64,000 bases of DNA, taken from positions 4,464,001-4,528,000 of the forward strand of contig CP197396.1 of NCBI GenBank assembly GCA_052161885.1, given 5' to 3'. A model generated the notes under the pieces. It was not told where the DNA came from, did not search any database, and was given only the letters and a program-made list of their open reading frames with translations. The stretch is from QKTW01 sp052161885 (GTDB lineage: Bacteria > Bacteroidota > Bacteroidia > Chitinophagales > Chitinophagaceae). Positions 51,729 through 59,642 of the stretch are shown here, one piece after another (position 1 is the stretch's first letter; every line of letters begins with the position of its first letter). The translations under genes were made by a program, and so were the position numbers.

Positions 51729-51832
51729 AGGTTAAAGGGTTAATAAGTTGATAGGTTAATAGGTGAAAATGTTTAATAAAAAGAAAAGCCGCTCTCAGAG
51801 CGGCTTTTGTATTGTGAAGGAAACATTTTCAC
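51729..51832. repeat. Word-repeat arms around the fabD-lolA terminator
   Basis: GTTAATAAGTTGATAGGTTAATAGG words follow fabD. Then GTGAAAATGTTT (51763-51774) pairs exactly with AAACATTTTCAC (51821-51832), enclosing the terminator hairpin. Confidence 0.65.
51784..51808. terminator. Bidirectional terminator between fabD and lolA
   Basis: AAAAGCCGCTC (51784-51794) pairs perfectly with GAGCGGCTTTT (51798-51808) over a TCA loop, with U tracts on both strands. It serves two convergent genes. Confidence 0.9.
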
Positions 51833-51865
51833 ATTTCCGGATTATCGAATTTTCACATTCTCATA

Positions 51866-52516
51866 TTATCGCAGGTCTACCACTTCTACACCAGGATGCT
51901 GTTTTGCATCGAAAGAGAAAGCTGCATCAGCGATAGGAGCATTAGGTGTAAAACCGGAAACTTCATACTGGTATTTGTTGCCGTTCTTTTCCCAGATATT
52001 ACCGCCTGCAATTGTGCTGCTGGTTTTATCTACTGCGAGTTCTATTTTCTTGAATTGTTTAGCGCCGCTTACCGGAGTAAGTTCTACAACATCGCAGTTT
52101 TTACCATTCACTTTGCGCTCGCCGAGATATTTATATTTGTATTCCTTATCGTAAAAATTAGTGAATAGCTTGGTTGGGGAAATGGTCTGCTCGTTGGGGT
52201 TAAAATTGCTTACCTGCACCTCATTCGCATCTTTCGTATATGTCCATACCGTTTTATTATCGCAGATGATCTCCTGGCCGCCCAGCACAACATGATATTT
52301 CTGGCCTTTCATGCTGAAGGTACCTTTCTTTGTTTCGCTTACTTTACCATTCGCACCAGTAAGGTGCAATGCAAAATTGGCTTTCAGCGATTTGAGAGCG
52401 CTTACTTTTTTACTTACCGCATCCAGGACGGATTTTGCCTTGGCGTCGGTTTGTGCAGTTGCGGGCTGCAGTGTGTACAACATGATCAGTACGGCTAAGC
52501 TCAGGATCTTTTTCAT
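51866..52516 (-). CDS. lolA: Outer-membrane lipoprotein carrier protein LolA
   Basis: A 216-residue periplasmic chaperone that ferries lipoproteins to the outer membrane. MKKILSLAVLIMLYTLQPATAQ is the signal peptide. LKSLKANFALHL, GTFSMKGQKYHV and ICDNKTVWTYTKDANEVQV follow the LolA half-barrel pattern. It lies 78 bases downstream of ftsK on the same strand, an order seen in related genomes. Confidence 0.9.
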   Translation of the reverse strand: MKKILSLAVLIMLYTLQPATAQTDAKAKSVLDAVSKKVSALKSLKANFALHLTGANGKVSETKKGTFSMKGQKYHVVLGGQEIICDNKTVWTYTKDANEVQVSNFNPNEQTISPTKLFTNFYDKEYKYKYLGERKVNGKNCDVVELTPVSGAKQFKKIELAVDKTSSTIAGGNIWEKNGNKYQYEVSGFTPNAPIADAAFSFDAKQHPGVEVVDLR

Positions 52517-52594
52517 TTTTTTGTTCTTATGTATTGTTTATAAATTATTTACAACGTAGGGGTAAATAATTCCCCCGGGATTGTTTTTTGTCAG

Positions 52595-55288
52595 CTAACC
52601 TAATGTTTCCAAAAACTGTTCCAACTCTGATTCTGTATGGAATAATACTTCTCTTGGCTTGCTGCCCATTGCCGGTCCTACAATGCCTGCTGCCTCGAGT
52701 TGGTCCATTATACGGCCGGCACGGTTATAGCCGAGATTAAAGCGGCGCTGCAGGTTGGACGTAGATCCGTTCTGCGTCTGTACTACTATTTTGGCGCAGT
52801 CTTCAAACAGCTTGTCGCGGTTGGAAAGGTCTACTACTTTGCTGTTGCCTTCATCATCATCACCTTCATATTCAGGCAGTTCAAATGCGGAAGGGTAGCC
52901 TCTTTGCTTACCGATGAATTCTACGATATGCTCTACTTCAGGAGTGTCTACAAAAGCACACTGCAGGCGCAGCAGCTCACTGCCGTGGCTCACCAGCATA
53001 TCACCACGACCTATCAGTTGCTCGGCACCGCCCGTATCCAGGATGGTGCGGGAATCCACCTTTGCAGAAACCTTAAAGGCAATACGGCCGGGGAAGTTAG
53101 CTTTGATAGTACCTGTAATTACGTTTACTGACGGTCTTTGTGTTGCAATGATCAGGTGTATACCTACCGCACGGGCCAGCTGTGCCAGGCGTGCAATGGG
53201 TATTTCCACTTCTTTGCCGGCTGTCATGATAAGGTCGGCAAACTCGTCTACAACCAGCACAATAAACGGCAGGTATTTATGACCGTTGGCAGGATTTAGA
53301 CGGCGGGCAATGAATTTTTCGTTGTATTCTTTGATGTTACGGGTACCTGCTTCTTTCAGCAGTTCATAACGGTTGTCCATCTCAATACAGAGCGCATTGA
53401 GCGTGTAAATTACTTTCTTGGTATCAGTAATGATGGCTTCTTCTTCGTTGGGCAGCTTTGCCAGGAAGTGTTTTTCGATAGTTCTGTAGATGGAAAGCTC
53501 CACTTTTTTAGGATCTACCATCACAAACTTCAGCTGCGACGGGTGTTTCTTATACAGCAGTGAAACGAGTATGGCATTTATCCCTACAGACTTACCCTGA
53601 CCGGTAGCACCCGCCATCAGCAGGTGGGGCATGGTAGCCAGGTCTACTATATAATTCTCGTTATCGATCTTTTTACCCAATGCAATGGGCAGGCTCATTT
53701 TGCTGTTTACAAACTTGTCGCTGGAGAGCAATGCACGCATGGATACGATCTGTTTGTTGGCATTCGGCACTTCAATACCTATGGTGCCTTTGCCCGGTAT
53801 CGGTGCAATGATACGGATACCAAGTGCTGCCAGGTTCAGGGCTATATCGTCTTCCAGGTTACGGATCTTCGAGATGCGCACACCCTCTGCAGGAACGATC
53901 TCATACAAAGTAACTGTAGGTCCTACAGTCGCACTGATACGCTGTATCTCTATGCCAAAGCTTTTGAGCGTATTGATGATCTGGTTTTTATTTTTCTCCA
54001 GCTCTTCTTTATCCAGTGCAATGGCTTCCTGGGCGCGGTCTTCAAGCAGGTCGAGCGTAGGAAATTTATAATTCGGAAGGTCCAGTTCCGGTGCGTATGG
54101 CTCACCGTCCTCTACACTTATATGAGCTCCGTGCTGTATCGCTACTGGAGCGGGTGATTCTTCGGGCTGTGTAATTACTTCAAATGAAAATTCCTGTTTT
54201 TCCGCAGGTTTGGGCAGCTCATGGTTCAGTATGACAGTAGAGCCGTTTTTTTCTGCAAGGAAAGCCTGGTATTCTTTTTCTTCCTCGTCCAGCATATCCG
54301 GTTCGGGCTCATCTTCCTCAGTTTCGGTCATTGTATCAGTTATACCGAGCACTTCACCTGTTTCCATATCTACAGCCGGAGGTGGTGTGTGTACCGGTGT
54401 AGGCGCTTCGGTATCTACATGTACGACTTTAGTGGCAGTTTTGGCACCTTTTACCGCTTCGGTGGTCGGCTTTTCCACCAGGCCGAAATCATATACTTTT
54501 TCCTCTTTGGGAAACGGTGCGTGATGCCCGTTGGAGTCCTCTTCGGGGATTGCTGCCGTGGCTGCAACGGCTTCTGGAGCTGTATTAGGTTGTACCACGG
54601 TTTTTTCCTCCTCAGGCAGCTTGTTCTCTGTTGCCGGTTCAGGTGCTATAACTGCGGATACCTGCTTAGCGGTGCGGCGCGCACGGCTGAGTAGCGGACG
54701 GATGTCCAGGGCAAATACTACAAATGCAAAGAAGCAGGCAATAGCTGCAAGCAACATGCCTGTTCCGGCCTTACCTACAAAGCCGTTCAGGTAATCAATT
54801 GCCTCATTTCCCCATGCTCCGCCCCATGCAAAGCTGCTGTTGGGGAAAAGAAATGTCATGATGGGAGCTACAACAAGCAGTACGATCGCCAGCCAGCGCA
54901 GGTAGCGCAGCAGTGGCACTACACGCTTGCCATAAACGAGGTTCAGTCCCAGCGACGCGATCCACAGGCCCACTGCCAACGATGCAATACCTACTCCACG
55001 GAACACAAATACATGTGCGAGGGCTGCGCCGAGGCGGCCACCCCAGTTGGCAACCGGTGAGTGGTCATGTAGCAGGAATTGCCGGGCACTTCCGGCAGCA
55101 AGCAGTTTGTCCTGGTCTGTTTGCCAGGTAAAATAGTAGCTGATAATAGCAAAGCATATAAAAATGCCTGCAAGCAGGAAAAAAATGCCGAAGCCCAGGC
55201 GGAACTGGCGTGGCTTCTGTGCAGGCTGCGGTGTTACTTTTGGCACGGCAGCGGCGGTCGTTTTCTTATTCTTCTTAGTTGTGGCCAT
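52595..55288 (-). CDS. ftsK: DNA translocase FtsK
   Basis: An 897-residue FtsK/SpoIIIE motor for chromosome segregation at division. Four or five N-terminal helices occupy residues up to about 190. An acidic, proline- and threonine-rich linker runs to about 400. The motor has Walker A GATGQGKSVGINA and Walker B FIVLVVDEFADLI. The C-terminal winged-helix gamma domain (TSNLQRRFNLGYNRAGRIMDQL) would read KOPS-like DNA. The ATG at 55288 (MATTKKNK) is chosen over an upstream in-frame start with an implausible N-terminus. Confidence 0.95.
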   Translation of the reverse strand: MATTKKNKKTTAAAVPKVTPQPAQKPRQFRLGFGIFFLLAGIFICFAIISYYFTWQTDQDKLLAAGSARQFLLHDHSPVANWGGRLGAALAHVFVFRGVGIASLAVGLWIASLGLNLVYGKRVVPLLRYLRWLAIVLLVVAPIMTFLFPNSSFAWGGAWGNEAIDYLNGFVGKAGTGMLLAAIACFFAFVVFALDIRPLLSRARRTAKQVSAVIAPEPATENKLPEEEKTVVQPNTAPEAVAATAAIPEEDSNGHHAPFPKEEKVYDFGLVEKPTTEAVKGAKTATKVVHVDTEAPTPVHTPPPAVDMETGEVLGITDTMTETEEDEPEPDMLDEEEKEYQAFLAEKNGSTVILNHELPKPAEKQEFSFEVITQPEESPAPVAIQHGAHISVEDGEPYAPELDLPNYKFPTLDLLEDRAQEAIALDKEELEKNKNQIINTLKSFGIEIQRISATVGPTVTLYEIVPAEGVRISKIRNLEDDIALNLAALGIRIIAPIPGKGTIGIEVPNANKQIVSMRALLSSDKFVNSKMSLPIALGKKIDNENYIVDLATMPHLLMAGATGQGKSVGINAILVSLLYKKHPSQLKFVMVDPKKVELSIYRTIEKHFLAKLPNEEEAIITDTKKVIYTLNALCIEMDNRYELLKEAGTRNIKEYNEKFIARRLNPANGHKYLPFIVLVVDEFADLIMTAGKEVEIPIARLAQLARAVGIHLIIATQRPSVNVITGTIKANFPGRIAFKVSAKVDSRTILDTGGAEQLIGRGDMLVSHGSELLRLQCAFVDTPEVEHIVEFIGKQRGYPSAFELPEYEGDDDEGNSKVVDLSNRDKLFEDCAKIVVQTQNGSTSNLQRRFNLGYNRAGRIMDQLEAAGIVGPAMGSKPREVLFHTESELEQFLETLG

Positions 55289-55430
55289 AATGGCAAAAGC
55301 GGGTGCGAAGTTACAATTTAAAATGTGCTGCGATCTATTAAAAAATATGTGTCTGAAACTATTTATAAGGGCACCTGTGGGGTATAAGGTCAATTTTTAT
55401 ACCACAAGTATGTAAATTTATCTTCTTTAA

Positions 55431-55488
55431 AGTTTGTTTTCGGCAAACACTTATCATAACGGATGAATTTTATTGTCCGAAACAAACT
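55431..55488. promoter_or_regulatory. Inverted repeat upstream of the T9SS operon
   Basis: AGTTTGTTTTCGG (55431-55443) and CCGAAACAAACT (55477-55488) are inverted copies differing by one deleted A. A smaller hairpin, GGTATAA/TTATACC (55381-55387, 55397-55403), lies just upstream. Both are in the 248-base divergent gap and could be operator or leader structures. No consensus promoter box is clear. Confidence 0.4.
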
Positions 55489-55536
55489 ATTATTGTACCA
55501 ACTTCTGTCTTATATCAAAAAGAAATTCTACCAACT

Positions 55537-58467
55537 ATGGGCATATCAATACCTAAAATGATGAAAAATGCTTTTGCAGTCGGCATGTTATGTATGCTGG
55601 GCGGAAGCATCAGGTCAGATGCACAGATTAATGTATATCCAAATCAAACGGCACTTGCGCTCGCTCAAACCCTTACCGGCGCCGGTGTTGTTGTATCTAA
55701 TGCAACCCTTACCTGCCCCAACGGTGCAAATGCCATATTCGGCACTGTTACCAGCCCGCTTGTGCTCGACAGCGGTATCATACTCACTTCCGGTATGACC
55801 CAGACCAACGGTGCTGTTATAGGAGTAAACGGAAATTTCAACCTCTTTGCTAATAATAATAATAATGCTGCCGGAGATGCAGATCTGACAACACTTTCCG
55901 GCCAGCCGACGAATGATGCCTGTAAGCTTGAGTTTGACTTTGTGCCGGCGGGCGATACGATCAAATTTGACTACGTTTTCGGGTCTGAAGAATATAATGG
56001 ACAGAATAATGGCTTTAATGCGAACTTCAATTGCAGCACGTTTGATGATGCTTTCGGATTTTTCATTTCCGGCCCGGGCATTACAGGTGTGCAGAACATA
56101 GCACTCGTTCCCGGAACAACGCTGCCGGTGTCTATCAATACTATTAATGATGGTGTCGGTGCAGTTGCAGGCGGGCCTTGTTTTACGAATACAAATGGTA
56201 ACGGGCCCTACACACAATATTATGTGAGCAACAGTGGCCAGGCTAACCCTGATCTTACCTATTCCGGCCGCACGGTAGTGCTTACAGCTATCAAAAATGT
56301 GACACCTTGTTCTACATATCACCTGAAGCTTGCAGTAGCTGATGCGGTGGATTTTGCATATGATTCAGGCGTATTCCTGAAAGCGGGGAGTCTTACTTCC
56401 AATGCTGTTGCCATTACTCCGATTGGCGGCGGCGGACTTACGGCTCCAACTCCTTACTGCGTGCGCGGCTGTCTTCCTGGACGGTTTGTATTTGCCCGTC
56501 CGGTACCTAAACCGACTCCGCTGACGATACACTACCAGATACAGGGTTCTGCAGTTAATGGTTCTGACTATACGACCATAGCAGACAGCGTTGTAATACC
56601 CGCAAACGGTACAACCGCAAACCAGTTTATCAATGCCTTGCCTGTTACTCCTGCTACCGGACCCAAAACGGTAAAGCTGCTCGTATATTCTCCTTATACC
56701 TGCGGTACCAGCACTCCTATCATAGACAGTGCGATCATGACTATATACGATTCTTTGCAGGCAAATATTATAACGCCGGATACTGCTATATGCCGCCTGC
56801 AGTCTGTTAAGATCATCACAGACGGTGATACATTGCTCCATTTTCACTGGACACCTGCTACAGGACTTGACGATCCGAATGCAAGAGAACCGATAGCTAC
56901 GCCATCTGTTACTACCACATATACACTTAACGGTTATCTGCCAGGATCAGGATGTGATACGGTGCACAAACAGATTACCATCACAATTAAACAACCACCA
57001 GTTGTCAATGCCGGCCCCGACCGGACAACCTGCCTGGGCACACCATTCCAGTTCAACGTTGTCACTACGCCGGCCACACAGACTTATACCTATTCGTGGA
57101 CACCGGGAAATAACCTGAGCAGCACCACAGTTTCTGATCCTGTATTCACACCTACAGCTGTAACCGGGAATATAACCTATTATATTACTGCAAACCCCGG
57201 CGCCGTAGGCTGCAGTGGTTATGATACCATAAGTGTACGTGTTCTGCCCAATGACTTTAATCTGTATACCAGAGACACAGCTATTTGTAAAGGCGCTACG
57301 GTCACTGTTAATGCAGATGGAGATACAGCATTCCATTATACATGGACTCCTACAGCAGGTGTATCCGATCCCAATATAATTACTCCTTCCATTACTCCGG
57401 ATACAAGCAGGCTTTATACAATAACAGCAAGCTATCCTACCTGCCCGGACATTGTGAAACAATTCTTTATAGACGTACAGCCGAACCCGGTAGTATATGC
57501 AGGACCAGACCGCGCCAAATGCCAGTGGGATACATTGCATATTGAACCCGTAGTAACTCCCGACTGGTATACTCATTATTCTTACAGCTGGAGCCCGGCA
57601 ACGCATGTTGACGATCCGACGAGCAAAGACATTGTGTTTGACGGCCAGAAGGATACGACACTTGTACTTACTGTAACTACACCTGCAGGCTGTACGGGGA
57701 ACGATGATATGAACATTACGGTGCACCAGGGCAATTTTGCCAGCGTAGCACCGGCAGATACGGCAATATGCCCGCTGAATTCTGTGCCTATACTGGTAAC
57801 AGGTGGTGCTCAATATCACTGGACGCCGGCTACATATCTTGATGACCCGAATATTGCCAACCCGGTGTCGAGCCCGATAGCAGATGTTTATTATACCGGG
57901 CTTATAACAGATATATATGGCTGTAAGGACACCGTAAACGTAAATATTGTGGTTCATCCGAATGCAGTGGTAAGTTTGCCGGACACTATCACACTCTGGC
58001 CGGGGCAAAGTGCCCAGATGGATCCGCAGGGCAACTGTCTTTACTTTCAGTGGTTCCCGTCACTTGGGTTAAGTGCGAGCAACATCTCCAACCCTGTAGT
58101 GATGCCTCAGACAAATACAAAATATATTGTGACAGCAACTACGGAAAACGGATGTACAACGGAAGATTCTGTGATTGTAAAAGTGAATGAAGAAACGATT
58201 CTGGCACTGCCAAACGCCTTCTCACCGGGCTCTCAGCCTAACAGCATCCTAAAAATTAATAAGCTGGGCATTGCATCTTTGAAATATTTCCGTATTTTCA
58301 ACCGTTGGGGAACCAAAGTTTTTGAAACCAGTGACATAGATCAGGGATGGGACGGACAGTATAACGGAACCCCGCAGCCGATGGGCGTGTATGTTTACGA
58401 AATTGAGGCATACACCAATACCGGAAAACGCTTTTACAAACAAGGAAACGTAACATTAATTAGATAA
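55537..58467 (+). CDS. Large T9SS cargo protein: choice-of-anchor L, PKD-like repeats, type B C-terminal domain
   Basis: A 976-residue exported protein. A signal peptide ends near SDAQ (residue 30). Residues about 35-290 form a choice-of-anchor L domain (DFVFGSEEYN-type core, here FDYVFGSEEYNGQN). Then come several PKD-like/Ig-like repeats of about 85 residues, each opening with a cysteine strand such as DTAICRLQSV, DTAICKGATV and DTAICPLNSV. The last 90 residues (ALPNAFSPGSQ, YFRIFNRWGTKVFE, PMGVYVYEIEA) are the gliding-motility-associated type B sorting domain. It should be secreted by the T9SS. A PorP/SprF protein, known to be required for type B cargo, is encoded 20 bases downstream. Confidence 0.92.
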   Translation: MGISIPKMMKNAFAVGMLCMLGGSIRSDAQINVYPNQTALALAQTLTGAGVVVSNATLTCPNGANAIFGTVTSPLVLDSGIILTSGMTQTNGAVIGVNGNFNLFANNNNNAAGDADLTTLSGQPTNDACKLEFDFVPAGDTIKFDYVFGSEEYNGQNNGFNANFNCSTFDDAFGFFISGPGITGVQNIALVPGTTLPVSINTINDGVGAVAGGPCFTNTNGNGPYTQYYVSNSGQANPDLTYSGRTVVLTAIKNVTPCSTYHLKLAVADAVDFAYDSGVFLKAGSLTSNAVAITPIGGGGLTAPTPYCVRGCLPGRFVFARPVPKPTPLTIHYQIQGSAVNGSDYTTIADSVVIPANGTTANQFINALPVTPATGPKTVKLLVYSPYTCGTSTPIIDSAIMTIYDSLQANIITPDTAICRLQSVKIITDGDTLLHFHWTPATGLDDPNAREPIATPSVTTTYTLNGYLPGSGCDTVHKQITITIKQPPVVNAGPDRTTCLGTPFQFNVVTTPATQTYTYSWTPGNNLSSTTVSDPVFTPTAVTGNITYYITANPGAVGCSGYDTISVRVLPNDFNLYTRDTAICKGATVTVNADGDTAFHYTWTPTAGVSDPNIITPSITPDTSRLYTITASYPTCPDIVKQFFIDVQPNPVVYAGPDRAKCQWDTLHIEPVVTPDWYTHYSYSWSPATHVDDPTSKDIVFDGQKDTTLVLTVTTPAGCTGNDDMNITVHQGNFASVAPADTAICPLNSVPILVTGGAQYHWTPATYLDDPNIANPVSSPIADVYYTGLITDIYGCKDTVNVNIVVHPNAVVSLPDTITLWPGQSAQMDPQGNCLYFQWFPSLGLSASNISNPVVMPQTNTKYIVTATTENGCTTEDSVIVKVNEETILALPNAFSPGSQPNSILKINKLGIASLKYFRIFNRWGTKVFETSDIDQGWDGQYNGTPQPMGVYVYEIEAYTNTGKRFYKQGNVTLIR

Positions 58468-58487
58468 CTACATAAGGTTAGCATATC

Positions 58488-59540
58488 ATGATCAGGAAAA
58501 ATACCTTCACCCGTGCAGGTTTAATCGCCGCCTTAGCTTTGTCGGTTCATACTGCACAGGCACAAGACATTCACTTTACGCAGTTTGCCGCTTCCCCGCT
58601 GATAGTGAACCCGGCTTTTACCGGTAATTTCGACGGTCAGTGGCGCGCAGCAGCAGTATACCGTAATCAGTGGCAAAGTGTGACTATTCCTTTTGTTACC
58701 TATGCAGCATCATTTGATATGCCGGTGATACATGATATTACTGTAGATGATTACCTGGCAGTGGGCGGCCAGCTTTATGAAGATAAAGCCGGTGACGGAG
58801 ATCTGAAGAACTTCTCCGGTTTGTTATCTGTTGCCTATCATAAATTCCTGGGAGGTGGCAATGAACCAAATAAGGTGCTTTCTGTAGGCTTCCAGGGAGG
58901 CTACACTTCAAAAAGCATAGATATCAGCAAGCTTTACTTCGGGGATGAATTTGTAAACGGTGTTTTCCAGCAGGGAACATCGGCAGAATACCCTTACCTG
59001 AACAACAAGATACATTATTTTACTGTTAACGCCGGTGTGAGCTGGGCGCATTCTACCAGCCAGGATTTCAGTTATGTGATCGGTATAGGTGCCAATAACC
59101 TGAACCAGCCGCAGGAATCTTTTGAGCGCAAAAAGAACAGTGAAGTAGGCTTGGGCATCCGTTATACCGGTCAGCTCGGTGCTGTATGGTATCTGAATGA
59201 CAAATTCAGTCTGCGTCCTGCAGTGCTGTACCAGACACAGGCTACATCAAATGAGCTGATTGCTGGTAATGAATTCAATATGATCGTTGGCAACCCGGAA
59301 ATACGCAGTTTTGCAACCAATGTATTCGTTGGCGGCTACTACCGTAATGGTGATGCTGCGATGATTACAGCAGGTATGGAGTTCAAAGGTCTTCGTGTCG
59401 GCGTCAGCTACGATTACAATACATCTGCACTTAAAGATGCTTCGAAAGGAAACGGAGGGTTTGAAATATCGCTGCGATACATAGCGCCTAACCCGCTTAC
59501 ATTCGCGCACAAGCTCGTTTATCCGTGCTCCCGCTTCTAA
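58488..59540 (+). CDS. Type IX secretion system membrane protein PorP/SprF
   Basis: A 350-residue outer-membrane beta-barrel of the PorP/SprF family. After a signal peptide ending in AQAQ, the family start DIHFTQFAASPLIVNPAFTG and RAAAVYRNQWQSV are clear, and alternating beta-strands continue to the end. SprF-type paralogues pair with one specific type B cargo to attach or export it, and the cargo gene is 20 bases upstream. A terminator follows, so the downstream OmpA-type gene is at least partly separate. Confidence 0.92.
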   Translation: MIRKNTFTRAGLIAALALSVHTAQAQDIHFTQFAASPLIVNPAFTGNFDGQWRAAAVYRNQWQSVTIPFVTYAASFDMPVIHDITVDDYLAVGGQLYEDKAGDGDLKNFSGLLSVAYHKFLGGGNEPNKVLSVGFQGGYTSKSIDISKLYFGDEFVNGVFQQGTSAEYPYLNNKIHYFTVNAGVSWAHSTSQDFSYVIGIGANNLNQPQESFERKKNSEVGLGIRYTGQLGAVWYLNDKFSLRPAVLYQTQATSNELIAGNEFNMIVGNPEIRSFATNVFVGGYYRNGDAAMITAGMEFKGLRVGVSYDYNTSALKDASKGNGGFEISLRYIAPNPLTFAHKLVYPCSRF

Positions 59541-59558
59541 ATTTTAACACATTATTTT

Positions 59559-59598
59559 GAAAGGGTGAAAAAAATATTTTGTAGCCCTTTCTTTTTTT
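59559..59598 (+). terminator. Terminator after the PorP/SprF gene
   Basis: GAAAGGG (59559-59565) pairs with CCCTTTC (59585-59591), with a 19-base loop and then eight T. The long loop makes it weaker than the others, so read-through into the next gene is likely. Confidence 0.65.
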
Positions 59599-59642
59599 TG
59601 AACCAATTTATACTTTTATACCCATTAACAACGCTCAAGCAC

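Noticed and set aside
56947..58008. Open frame of 353 codons on the minus strand
   Set aside because: It is antisense to the PKD-like repeats of the T9SS cargo gene. Its translation is rich in Cys, Tyr and Arg, as expected from the complement of a Thr/Pro/Asp-rich gene.
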